Below, piece by piece: positions 16,241 to 23,577 of a stretch of DNA of 32,774 bases. The translations under genes and the position numbers were made by a program. The notes beneath the pieces were generated by a model, which made no database searches, was not told the DNA's origin, and saw only the letters and a list, made by a program, of their open reading frames with translations. Each line of letters begins with the position of its first letter. The stretch's first letter is position 1. The DNA comes from an uncultured Acetatifactor sp. (GTDB lineage Bacteria; Bacillota; Clostridia; Lachnospirales; Lachnospiraceae): positions 1 through 32,774 of the forward strand of contig CAJTZD010000043.1 in assembly GCA_910584235.1 (NCBI GenBank), read 5' to 3'.

Positions 16241-17248
16241 CTATGCATTGGCTATGTTATATATGTGCTGCATGTCGTCCAGGTCATCGATCAGGTAGTA
16301 CTTTACGGTCGTGTCCGTGTTCGCGTGCCCGGCCAGCTTGCTCACCATCAGGATGTTTTTTGTCTTGCGGTACAGGGTTGTCACGAACGTCTTCCGGTAG
16401 ACGTGCACCGTAGCGCCCAGGCGCGTGATACCTGCCCGCCTCGCTATCCTCTTGGCCACTTTTTCAATCGCAGGATTGTTCATTCGTCCATACGGCTTTC
16501 GGTCGGAAATGAACAGATCCTCCGATTCCTGCTGCCTGGCGTCCAGGTACCGCCTGATCGCCCTGGCCGCCTTGACTGTAAGCATGGCAGTACGGTACTG
16601 CCTGGTCTTTTCTCCATACACGGAAACCCTCCTATGGACAAAATCTATATCTGATACTTTCAGCAGCGCTACTTCCCCTACCCTTAACCCTGTAGATACC
16701 ATTAACTCGAAGATTGCCCGTTCTTTTAGGGTCATTTCAGACTCTCGGATGCTCTCCACTTCGTCCTCCGACAGGCAGTCCTTTTTCTTGACAACCGACT
16801 TCATTACGTCCACATCCGCCATGATGTCGTTTGTTATATGGTGTTTCCGGAACGCCCATCCGAAGAATGCGGAGAAGTACCTCTTCAGAGTTGCCTTATA
16901 GTTGGCGCAGATCTTGTCTCGGTACTGCCGAACCGCCAGGTAGTCCGTTATGTCCTGGCCGGTGATCTGGCTGTAGTGCCTGCCGGTCTCCCGGAACAGC
17001 CTGCGCACGGCTATGATGTACTGGTTGATCGTGGATCCCCCTATCCCCTTGGCAATGCCGTCTATCCGGAACCGGTGTATGATCCAGTCGTTGTCGTGCG
17101 CCTGGACAGCCGGGAGGCACTGCATCTCGCTCACCTCGCAGTTCTGCATCTTCACAAACATCGTAATCTTCAGGCGGTCAATCTGTTCTTTTGTGAGGTT
17201 CGGCGACATCTCATATACGATGTCGTTTATGAGCATGTTTTTATCCAT
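16241..17248 (-). CDS. Second tyrosine recombinase (XerC/D-like) in the middle operon
   Basis: This 335-residue recombinase has an N-terminal SAM-like core-binding domain (~50-140) and a catalytic domain with R189 (STGLRVGE), K214 (GEKTR), H282-x-x-R285 (VHVYRK), H308 (LAGHANT) and Y317 or Y318. All catalytic residues are present. It reads with the early genes, away from the lysogeny integrase at 31.3 kb, and does not sit at an att site. Its leader holds strong inverted repeats (17270-17345). It may resolve multimers, invert DNA or act on host dif-like sites. RBS AGGAGG precedes the ATG. Confidence 0.88.
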   Translation of the reverse strand: MDKNMLINDIVYEMSPNLTKEQIDRLKITMFVKMQNCEVSEMQCLPAVQAHDNDWIIHRFRIDGIAKGIGGSTINQYIIAVRRLFRETGRHYSQITGQDITDYLAVRQYRDKICANYKATLKRYFSAFFGWAFRKHHITNDIMADVDVMKSVVKKKDCLSEDEVESIRESEMTLKERAIFELMVSTGLRVGEVALLKVSDIDFVHRRVSVYGEKTRQYRTAMLTVKAARAIRRYLDARQQESEDLFISDRKPYGRMNNPAIEKVAKRIARRAGITRLGATVHVYRKTFVTTLYRKTKNILMVSKLAGHANTDTTVKYYLIDDLDDMQHIYNIANA

Positions 17249-17269
17249 GAAATCCCTCCTTTGGGCTTG

Positions 17270-17345
17270 CCTAAGGCGGGCATCTGTGGTAAGATGGCCT
17301 TAGGTGATGGCGGCAGATGTTACTTTGGCGAGTGGGTCTGCCGCC
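17270..17345. repeat. Two adjacent inverted repeats before the second recombinase
   Basis: Repeat 1 (17270-17304) has CCTAAGGC+CATCT facing AGATG+GCCTTAGG round the 6-base centre GTGGTA; the left arm has three extra bases (GGG, 17278-17280). Repeat 2 (17309-17345) has GGCGGCAGA facing TCTGCCGCC round 19 bases, followed on the plus strand by TGTTTTATTTT, so it could be a plus-strand terminator. Repeat 1 resembles a recombinase core (two arms and a 6-base spacer) or a leader hairpin. Confidence 0.7.
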
Positions 17346-17359
17346 TGTTTTATTTTCTG

Positions 17360-17530
17360 TTATGGCTTCTTTTCTTTTTCGCCTTTCCCCAGTCCTACCG
17401 GGGCCGGCATGATGTTCCGGTACCGCCTCAGGTATTCCAGGTGGTACGGCACCCTGCGCCCGATTGCTGCCATGCGGCCCGGATCCTTTATGTATTCCTC
17501 ATATTGTTCCTGCTTCTCTTTTTCACCCAT
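17360..17530 (-). CDS. Small basic protein, unknown function
   Basis: This 56-residue protein starts MGEKEKQEQYEEYIKDPG. The ATG at 17530 lies 9 bases past the stop of the 57-residue ORF and has AAGGGGAA upstream. It carries YLRRYRNIMPA and a lysine-rich tail. No family recognised; gene order (small ORFs between HNH-like and recombinase genes) suggests an accessory peptide. Confidence 0.5.
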   Translation of the reverse strand: MGEKEKQEQYEEYIKDPGRMAAIGRRVPYHLEYLRRYRNIMPAPVGLGKGEKEKKP

Positions 17531-17538
17531 TGTTCCCC

Positions 17539-17712
17539 TTATCCTTTCCTTGTCCCGCTCCACTCTACGGACATGGATATCTTCCCCAGGTTGGCTCCGG
17601 ATCCGCGTATCCTTTCCACCGTGTCCCGCCACCGCCTGTCAAAGTCGTCCTGGTAGCGCATTGGGAAGCCCCTCATGTACGTGGCGTCCCTCTTCTGTTT
17701 CGTTGTCGGCAT
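17539..17712 (-). CDS. Small protein, unknown function (57 residues)
   Basis: The ATG at 17712 has the strong site AAGGAGGGAGGC directly upstream. The frame starts MPTTKQKRDATYMRG and contains MRYQDDFDRRWRD, with a basic and aromatic character. A GC-rich hairpin lies just upstream of the ribosome-binding site. No family recognised. Good RBS and tight spacing to the next ORF support a real gene. Confidence 0.55.
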   Translation of the reverse strand: MPTTKQKRDATYMRGFPMRYQDDFDRRWRDTVERIRGSGANLGKISMSVEWSGTRKG

Positions 17713-17727
17713 GCCTCCCTCCTTTCC

Positions 17728-17743
17728 GGGGGCCTTGGCCCCC
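17728..17743. repeat. GC hairpin GGGGGCC-TT-GGCCCCC
   Basis: A seven-base GC arm on each side of TT lies about six bases before the AAGGAGGGAGG of the 57-residue ORF on the minus strand. No T run follows on either strand, so termination is unlikely. It may modulate initiation at 17712. Confidence 0.5.
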
Positions 17744-17789
17744 GAATCCTTGCCTGCAGTTGCTGTGATGTATCAATTTTTCCAAAAGG

Positions 17790-18098
17790 CTAAACAAAGC
17801 TGCGTCCGAAGACCTCCATCCATTTTTCGTGGGAATGCTTCCTTTCAAAGGCCATCTGCGCGTTTGCCTGCAGGAGCCTCCGGAGCTTCATGTTGTTGTG
17901 CACCGCCTGCGGCCCCACTATATGGTGCTCCATGCACAGGTACACTTTTAGGCCGTAGCGCTCGGAGAGCCTCCTGTTCGCGGTGCCCGGCATGGCGTGG
18001 TGCTCCTGCAGATCCCCCCTGGTGTCGTAGTCGTCCCTCAGGAGCATGCAGAGGTAGCATGTCCTGTCCTCTTTGTTGTGCATGATGCTTTTAGCCAT
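17790..18098 (-). CDS. HNH-like zinc-binding phage protein
   Basis: This 102-residue protein has CYLC (residues 14-17), EHHAMPGTANRRLSERYGLKV-type core (here split: EHHAMPGTANRR at ~32-43) and LCMEHH (54-59). The pattern recalls a compact HNH / treble-clef nuclease common in Lachnospiraceae prophages, related in layout to NinG/recombination endonucleases. Its ATG overlaps the stop of the large HTH gene by 8 bases. Nuclease activity is inferred from motifs only. Confidence 0.6.
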   Translation of the reverse strand: MAKSIMHNKEDRTCYLCMLLRDDYDTRGDLQEHHAMPGTANRRLSERYGLKVYLCMEHHIVGPQAVHNNMKLRRLLQANAQMAFERKHSHEKWMEVFGRSFV

Positions 18099-19560
18099 TC
18101 TTGACTCCTTTCGCTGCCATCATCCTTTCAAGCGATGCCGCCATGTCGATGGCCGCATGGTATGCCTTTGCAATGCAGTCGCTTGGTACTTCCTTATAGT
18201 TCCATACGGTGGCCCACTGCCTTAGATAGGACAGCTTGCTTTCAAATTCCATCCAGATCAGCTCCCCCTCCAGTTCGGGGTCTTTCTCCGGGGCTTCTTT
18301 CTGCTCCGGAGCCTCTTCTGGTTTTTCCTCCGGCCCATCCACGCTTTCGCTGGCGCAAGAAATTTCCCCGTCCCCCGGTATTTCCGGCACTCCTGCTGCC
18401 TCCGTGTCCCCACTGCCTGAGGCAGCAGGCGGCCTTTCCACCAGTAGCTCTTCTTTTGCCTCTTCCTCCTGGGCCTCTTCCTTTGGTTCCTCCGCAGCCT
18501 CCCCGCAGCTTTCCTCCGGCATGGCTTCCGGATAATCCGTGATCTCCATCTGGCCGTCCAGCTGCTCCTCCGGCTCGGTCTGATCCTCCTCCGCCACGGT
18601 TTCTATGGATTTCTCGGTCTCTGCGGCTGTATCCTCCGCTTTATCCTGTGGCGGCTGCATGTCCTCCGCTTCTGTCTCTTCCTGGATTTTTCCTGGCTCC
18701 TCCACGCCACTTTGTTGCGACGTCGCAACAGCCTCTCCTCCTTGATTTGACCGGGCGGGGACGGCATTTCCCGGCCGCGCTTTCTCCACCTCCTGCTCCT
18801 TATAAAAGTCCCCCCATACGTCCGGCCGGCAGCAGCCTCCGTACATGCCTCGTATGACGTCCAGGAGTTCCGTCCAGGTCAGGGCCACCGGGGATGGCAG
18901 GGTCATGACCTTGTACTTTATTCCGGTGTTCCAGTCGTACAGGAACAGGAAGATGATTCCTTTCCTGTGGGAGGCCTGTCCGGACGGCGCCATCAGCTCC
19001 GCCGCCTCCTTGTATTCCGTCGGTTCCGCGTCCAGGTGCTTCATGACGCTGTTCAGCATGTCCCTCCGCGTCCGGAAGAAGTCCTCCAGGCACCCCGCCA
19101 GCGGCCCGGTGGCCCCGTCGCCCTCCCCTGCTGCCGCTGGCGTTTCTTCCTCCGGCTTTTCTTCCGGTTCCTGGCTGTTGAATTTCTTCAGCTCCCGGAT
19201 CTCCCGGATGGTGGTCTTCTCCGTTATCAGCTGTATCTCGCTGTCAGGGAGCGTCAGCATCTCCGACAGCTTGGAGGACGAGAAGCCCCTGAACTCATCT
19301 TTCAGCTCCAGGGAGTTCCCTCCCTCGCTGTATTTCTCATTGATTGCAATGAAGCGGGACACCGTGCTCTTGCCCAGCCCGAACTCCCTGGCGGCGAACT
19401 CGAACACGTCCGCTGCCCCGTCGTACATCCCTGAGTCCCTGATCTGCTTCAGCCGGTACCCGATGTGGACGAAGTTCCCCGCCGTCTCCTCCAGCTTCCT
19501 GCGGATGTCCTCTTTCCACTGCAGCCACTGGTCCAGTGTGATCTGTTCATATTGTTCCAT
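18091..19560 (-). CDS. ParB-like HTH DNA-binding protein with long acidic region
   Basis: This 489-residue protein has an N-terminal helical region, then a ParB/KorB-type helix-turn-helix: FEFAAREFGLGKSTVSRFIA (residues 53-72) followed by SSSKLSEMLTLP (94-105) and a second helical unit with REIRELKKFN. Residues ~190-270 form another folded domain. Residues ~290-440 are low-complexity and rich in E, P and A. The C-terminus (SYLRQWATVWNY) is folded. A perfect palindrome lies within its own coding sequence. A role in DNA binding is likely; partition or replication control is inferred. Confidence 0.65.
   Translation of the reverse strand: MEQYEQITLDQWLQWKEDIRRKLEETAGNFVHIGYRLKQIRDSGMYDGAADVFEFAAREFGLGKSTVSRFIAINEKYSEGGNSLELKDEFRGFSSSKLSEMLTLPDSEIQLITEKTTIREIRELKKFNSQEPEEKPEEETPAAAGEGDGATGPLAGCLEDFFRTRRDMLNSVMKHLDAEPTEYKEAAELMAPSGQASHRKGIIFLFLYDWNTGIKYKVMTLPSPVALTWTELLDVIRGMYGGCCRPDVWGDFYKEQEVEKARPGNAVPARSNQGGEAVATSQQSGVEEPGKIQEETEAEDMQPPQDKAEDTAAETEKSIETVAEEDQTEPEEQLDGQMEITDYPEAMPEESCGEAAEEPKEEAQEEEAKEELLVERPPAASGSGDTEAAGVPEIPGDGEISCASESVDGPEEKPEEAPEQKEAPEKDPELEGELIWMEFESKLSYLRQWATVWNYKEVPSDCIAKAYHAAIDMAASLERMMAAKGVKNG
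18713..18730. promoter_or_regulatory. 18-bp perfect palindrome TGTTGCGACGTCGCAACA
   Basis: A perfect dyad inside the ParB-like gene. Its 16-base core GTTGCGACGTCGCAAC recurs at 31108-31123. It resembles in length and form a protein-binding site such as parS; in Bacillus subtilis one parS site lies inside spo0J itself. Confidence 0.6.
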
Positions 19561-19609
19561 GGTTCCTTTTCCTTTCTCTGTTTTTCTGTCTTCCGGTTCC
19601 TGCTCTGGC

Positions 19610-21739
19610 CTATGCCCCTGCTGCCATCATCCCTGCCTCCATGCCGCCTGCTGCCGCGTTCCCGCACTTCAGCCATGTGGCGTACACGTCCATCCACTTC
19701 TGCATCCTGTCCCTGTCCGGCTTCTTGTCGTGTTCCCCATACCACTGTCGGATCTCCAGTGTCTCCGCCATGACCTCCACCGTTATGTATGGGACTTCCG
19801 GCTCCTGCCGGTGCCGCAGGAAGAGGATGACGCTCCTGCCGGCGTCGTGCTTCTCCAGGTAGTTGTCCCCGCCGACGCAGTGGTGCAGGATCCTCCCCTC
19901 CATCACGATCTCCCCCGCGTCCCTGGCCGGGCGGATCATGTATTCATCGTCCTGGAAGAAGAACCTTTTCCTCAGCTTACTGTAGTTCTTCCTGATCATC
20001 CTGAAGCGGCTGTTCACTTCCTGCATCCTCCTGTCGCATTCCTCCTTGTTGCATTCCGCCACCATCTTTGCGTGCGCCGCCTCCAGCTTGCGCGGGAAGA
20101 GGTACGCGCTGTTCGTCATGTCGTACCCCAGCTTCTTGCGCATGCCCAGGTAGTCCTGGTACAGCATCGCCGTCTCTTTCAGTCTTGCAGACGCCCTGCT
20201 GCACATGGTCCCGTATCCGCAGCCCGCATACTTTGACACTCGGTTCAGGAACTTCTGTGTCCCCATATAGTCCAGTATGTCCCCTATGCCGACCGTCCCA
20301 AGTTCGGCCAGCTGCTCCACCTGCGCCTCCGTCCAGTTCTGCCCCAGCCTCTTCTCTTTCTTCATCACTTCTAGGATATGTTTGTCCCCCTTGTGCCTGA
20401 CGAGCTGCCCTACCCTCTCTTTTCTGATGCCCAGGAATTCGTCCAGCCTCTTTGCGTCCACGTCCTCCACTATGCCATAGTGGCACCTCACCAGCTCGTC
20501 CACCAGCTTCGTGAGCCCCATCTTCACCAGCACCTCCATCTGTGGCGTTTCCATGTACCTCGCCAGGTAGTCCGCCGGGTTAATGTCCTCCCCTGCTGCC
20601 TTCTGGTACTCCTCTATGGCGCTGTACCGGAGGAACGTGCCTTTCATGTTCTCATAGGTCTCCCGCATGATCGGCGCCGGCCTGATATTTATGTTGTTCA
20701 TTCCGGACAGGTTGCAGTCGTCCCAGAAGTTCTCCCCGCTTGCCCAGCTGTGCTTCTGGAAGTCCGTCTGGGCTTTCTTTCCAGGTTCTAAGTATGTCCT
20801 GGCTATCTCCACGGCCATGAGTTCCTCCCCGGCTCCTGTCATCTCATCGCCGCTGTCCGTGCACTCCAGTTCCAGCCTCCACGTCTTCTCCACCGCGACA
20901 TAGCGCACCACCAGGCCGTCCTCCCTGTATCTCTGGCCCAGGAACAGGTGCCTCGTGCTCCTTTCGGTAGTCCTTGCCTTTCCCTGGGGCACGAACTTCC
21001 CCAGCCTGCCGCACATGGGGCACCTGCCATGTGCCCCCATCCTCGGTTCCTCCATCCGGGCCTCGAACTGGCTCTCGTAGGACTGGCCGGGTTTCCACCT
21101 CCTGTCCGACACCCCTCCGCACCCGGAGCATGCCACCGTTGCCCTGGCTCCGTGCTTTTTGTAGTACAGGCGGTGCTCCCTAAGGAACAGGCTGTCCTCC
21201 GCATACTGCAGGATCCGCTGCTCCGGTAGCTCCTCCGTGTTCGCCCCGCGCTCCTCCAGGGCCCTCTTCCGCCTCTCCCATTTCCTCAGCCTCTCTTTAC
21301 ACGCGATGGCCTCCTGCCTCCTGTCGATGCGCCACCACCAGGATCTGCTGCTTCCCCAGTCCTTTTCGTCTCCTAGGAAGCCTGCTATCCTCTCCAGGTC
21401 CTCCGGCGACTGCAGGACTTCCCTCTCATCCATCTCCTTTTCCAACAGTCTGTCCTCCCGCCAGATCAGGTTGTATCCCGACCAGCTCTCGCTCTTTATC
21501 CTCCCCCTGCTCCATGTCCCCGTCTCCGGGAAGTAACTTCCGAAGTCGTCCTTGGCGACCACGATCCGCACCACCGGCACCTCTCCCGCGCCTTTCCGGT
21601 TCCTGTATACCTCCACGAACAGGCACGGCTTCTGCCCTACCTCCTTTATGTCCGTCATCGTCACATGCTCCACCAGCTTCCCCCGCTTCACTCTTTTGAG
21701 CCCCAGGTACGGGATCCCCTCTATCTCTTTCTTCCGCAT
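19610..21739 (-). CDS. PcfJ-domain protein
   Basis: This 709-residue protein has the PcfJ hallmark near its C-terminus: ILHHCVGGDNY (HHCVGG at 619-624), then SVILFLRHR, VPYITVEV and IRQWYGEHDKKP. An N-terminal part carries two CxxC pairs (C204/C207, C240/C243), a probable zinc ribbon. PcfJ was named from the conjugative plasmid pCF10; the biochemical function is unknown. In phages and elements of Clostridia it often lies beside a PcfK/AcrIIA9-like gene, as here. Length is normal for the large version. Confidence 0.8.
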   Translation of the reverse strand: MRKKEIEGIPYLGLKRVKRGKLVEHVTMTDIKEVGQKPCLFVEVYRNRKGAGEVPVVRIVVAKDDFGSYFPETGTWSRGRIKSESWSGYNLIWREDRLLEKEMDEREVLQSPEDLERIAGFLGDEKDWGSSRSWWWRIDRRQEAIACKERLRKWERRKRALEERGANTEELPEQRILQYAEDSLFLREHRLYYKKHGARATVACSGCGGVSDRRWKPGQSYESQFEARMEEPRMGAHGRCPMCGRLGKFVPQGKARTTERSTRHLFLGQRYREDGLVVRYVAVEKTWRLELECTDSGDEMTGAGEELMAVEIARTYLEPGKKAQTDFQKHSWASGENFWDDCNLSGMNNINIRPAPIMRETYENMKGTFLRYSAIEEYQKAAGEDINPADYLARYMETPQMEVLVKMGLTKLVDELVRCHYGIVEDVDAKRLDEFLGIRKERVGQLVRHKGDKHILEVMKKEKRLGQNWTEAQVEQLAELGTVGIGDILDYMGTQKFLNRVSKYAGCGYGTMCSRASARLKETAMLYQDYLGMRKKLGYDMTNSAYLFPRKLEAAHAKMVAECNKEECDRRMQEVNSRFRMIRKNYSKLRKRFFFQDDEYMIRPARDAGEIVMEGRILHHCVGGDNYLEKHDAGRSVILFLRHRQEPEVPYITVEVMAETLEIRQWYGEHDKKPDRDRMQKWMDVYATWLKCGNAAAGGMEAGMMAAGA

Positions 21740-21743
21740 GCCG

Positions 21744-22226
21744 TCACCCTCCGATATAGTATTCCGTGATGATCTTCTTCGCCCTGGCCATCCCCGGGAT
21801 CCCCAGGGTGCACCTGGCTGTCACGCCGGCGGCTTTCAGGATCCCGGCGTCCACCGGCTTCTGGTGCCCGAAGCCCCACTTCAGCAGCTCCGCGATGCAC
21901 CCTTTCAGGCTCTTCCCTTTCCGGCGCACGGCTGCCGCCATCTGGGGCTTGTCGAAGCACCGCTCCTTTATGTACTCCACCCAGTCCCCCATGATCTCCG
22001 CGCAGTCCACCTCCCCTGCCTCCACCTCTATCTTGCCGATGGCGGCGGTCATCCCGTCGCACAGGTACAGCAGGTCCCCGGACAGGAAGAGATCCAGGGT
22101 CTCCCTGTCGATGCCGTTCTCCCTGGCCAGCACCTCCAGGCCCTCCCTGTCCCCCTCTTTCCGCAGGTTCACCGCCGTCTCGTTTATCTCTTCCGCGCTG
22201 TCGAATTCTCCGAATCTGTCATACAT
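21744..22226 (-). CDS. Probable AcrIIA9/PcfK-like protein (candidate Cas9 inhibitor)
   Basis: This 160-residue acidic protein starts MYDRFGEFDSAEEINETA. The ATG at 22226 has GGAGGAGAG upstream. Two blocks match my memory of the AcrIIA9-family Cas9 inhibitors: MTAAIGKIEVEA (~residues 59-70) and KGKSLKGCIAELLKWGF (~103-119), ending TLGIPGMARAKKIITEYY. The middle block also recalls PcfK. It overlaps the RNase H gene by 43 bases and precedes pcfJ by 4. Family assignment is by recognition without a search; inhibition of Cas9 by this member is unproven. Confidence 0.58.
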   Translation of the reverse strand: MYDRFGEFDSAEEINETAVNLRKEGDREGLEVLARENGIDRETLDLFLSGDLLYLCDGMTAAIGKIEVEAGEVDCAEIMGDWVEYIKERCFDKPQMAAAVRRKGKSLKGCIAELLKWGFGHQKPVDAGILKAAGVTARCTLGIPGMARAKKIITEYYIGG

Positions 22227-22669
22227 GCCTTTCTCTCCTCCTCTTTCTTTTCCGTCTCTGTCTGGAGCCATCTTTTATAGGAATGGATCTCGCCCACCCG
22301 GAACGTGGCCAGGTGCCCCTCCAGCAGGCCCGCCACGCGCTCCCACTCCTCCCGGTTGGCCACGGGCTTCCCCCTGGCCGTCACCCAGCCGTCTGCCCGC
22401 CAGCCCCTCACCCACTCCTCCGCCCCCCGTTGTAGGTACTGGCTGTCCGTGTAGATCTCCAGCTCGCAGGGCCTGCGGAGCCTCTCCAGGGCCTCCCGGA
22501 GCACCATGAGCTGTGCCTGGTTCTCCGTGACGTCCTCCAGCTCCCCCTGCACCGTCAGGGTGGCCGGCCCTTTCTCCGTTATGTACTCCAGGATGTAGGT
22601 GTAGGAGCCGGACTTCCTGCCCGGCCCTCTCACTGTCGTGTATGTGTACAGGCACACCCGGTCCATCAT
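22184..22669 (-). CDS. Ribonuclease HI-like protein
   Basis: This 161-residue protein has the RNase H pattern: first strands near VCLYTYTTVRG, then ENQAQLMVLREAL with acidic E49, and LEIYTDSQYL with D75, followed by WRADGWVTARGKPVANREEW as in many RNase HI (pieces at ~91-110). The usual first aspartate in YTDGS is replaced: this copy reads YTYTT. The start at 22669 overlaps the rep stop (ATGA). A role in removing RNA primers in phage replication is likely if active. Confidence 0.78.
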   Translation of the reverse strand: MMDRVCLYTYTTVRGPGRKSGSYTYILEYITEKGPATLTVQGELEDVTENQAQLMVLREALERLRRPCELEIYTDSQYLQRGAEEWVRGWRADGWVTARGKPVANREEWERVAGLLEGHLATFRVGEIHSYKRWLQTETEKKEEERKACMTDSENSTARKR

Positions 22670-23403
22670 CCGCTCCCCACCCCCTGTCTGATCAGCGTGT
22701 ATGAGAAGTACCGGTATCCCGTCAGCTCCGAGACGCCCGACCTCACGCTGCCCTTTTCCAGCTGGTACCCTTTCCTCTTCCGGACCTTTTCCCGCCAGCG
22801 GTTCGACTTCACTACCCTCTTCGTCACTTTCGGCTTCCGGAGGTTCCTGGAGGCGTACCAGCGTTTGCCTACCAGTTTTCCCTCCGTCTCTTCCGTCCGG
22901 GATGCATATTTGATAAAGTAGCTTGCGATCTGCCCGAACTGCGGGGCGGTGTGCATGGGATCCACATGGATCCCGCCATGGGGCCAGCACTTCTGCAGCA
23001 CCGCCAGGACGTCCATGTCTTCCCTGCCCAGGACCATGTGGATGTGCCTGCCTCCCCTGGGGCCCACCTCCTTGACATAGATGTACCGCAGGGGCTTCCC
23101 TGCTTTCCGGTACTCCCTCCTCATCTTCTTCACCGCATCCGCTATGAGCCGCTGCATCTCCCTGCTGCCCGCCGGTCGGTCCCGGAAGTCCAGCCTCACA
23201 AGGACGTCCCCGTTTGCAAAGTTCTCGTTCATCGTCCGCCGCAGCGTCTTCTCCGCCAGGCGCTGGTTCACCCTCTTCTGTGCCTCCGGCGTCAGCTTCT
23301 CCCTCTTCTCACGCTTCTCCCCTTTCACCCCTATCCTGGGCGTGTAGTATCTACAGATCTCCATCGTCCCACCTGCCACGCACACCTCTATGACGTATGG
23401 CAT
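22666..23403 (-). CDS. rep: HUH rolling-circle replication initiator-like protein
   Basis: This 245-residue protein has the HUH motif RHIHMVLG (H120, H122) and a downstream SYFIKYAS with Y162 and Y166 as the nicking candidates. The N-terminus MPYVIEVCVAGGTMEICRYY and C-terminal LTGYRYFSYTLIR are typical of a Rep family common in Lachnospiraceae prophages. Such proteins nick an origin and attach to the 5' end. GGGAGGGG precedes the ATG. It is followed at once by RNase H, forming a replication pair, and preceded by a hairpin-rich 160-base gap that may hold the origin. Confidence 0.82.
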   Translation of the reverse strand: MPYVIEVCVAGGTMEICRYYTPRIGVKGEKREKREKLTPEAQKRVNQRLAEKTLRRTMNENFANGDVLVRLDFRDRPAGSREMQRLIADAVKKMRREYRKAGKPLRYIYVKEVGPRGGRHIHMVLGREDMDVLAVLQKCWPHGGIHVDPMHTAPQFGQIASYFIKYASRTEETEGKLVGKRWYASRNLRKPKVTKRVVKSNRWREKVRKRKGYQLEKGSVRSGVSELTGYRYFSYTLIRQGVGSG

Positions 23404-23451
23404 GTCTTCACCCCTCCCTGTCCAATGGTTAATACCTTTAGTGGGTCAACA

Positions 23452-23467
23452 GGGCGCAGAAACGCCC
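23452..23467. repeat. Hairpin GGGCG-CAGAAA-CGCCC
   Basis: A five-base GC stem round six bases, in the rep leader, about 50 bases before the rep ATG on the minus strand. It is the third of three hairpins in this gap. Confidence 0.6.
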
Positions 23468-23475
23468 GGTTTTCC

Positions 23476-23504
23476 TTGACTTTTCTGACGGGGTGCTGTA
23501 TAAT
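23476..23504 (+). promoter_or_regulatory. Consensus plus-strand promoter in the rep leader
   Basis: TTGACT at 23476-23481 and a perfect TATAAT at 23499-23504 are 17 bases apart. It points against the surrounding minus-strand genes. The -10 lies within an inverted repeat. Confidence 0.65.
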
Positions 23505-23533
23505 AGGCTTGTGAGTTGTTCTACTATACAGCA
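23494..23533. repeat. Inverted repeat over the -10 box (candidate origin hairpin)
   Basis: TGCTGTATAATAG (23494-23506) faces CTACTATACAGCA (23521-23533), 12 of 13 positions paired, round a 14-base loop. It sits upstream of an HUH rep gene and contains the TATAAT, as expected for a folded promoter-like lagging-strand origin or a Rep nick site. Confidence 0.5.
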
Positions 23534-23577
23534 TCCCTGGTGGCCAGATGTTCCCGCATCTGGCTATCCTTTTCTCT
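23511..23577 (+). ncRNA. Candidate short plus-strand RNA ending in a terminator hairpin
   Basis: About 7 bases after the consensus -10, the transcript would run ~65 bases to GCCAGATG-TTCCCG-CATCTGGC (23543-23564) followed by TATCCTTTTCT. It has no ORF. It would be antisense to the operon leader of rep. It could be an antisense regulator or an RNA primer. Confidence 0.4.

Noticed and set aside
17728..17743. GC hairpin as a transcription terminator
   Set aside because: No T run follows on either strand, and an RBS lies directly after it.
18845..20236. Plus-strand open frame of 463 codons opposite the ParB-like and PcfJ genes
   Set aside because: It spans the junction of two real minus-strand genes and has a composition expected of a shadow.
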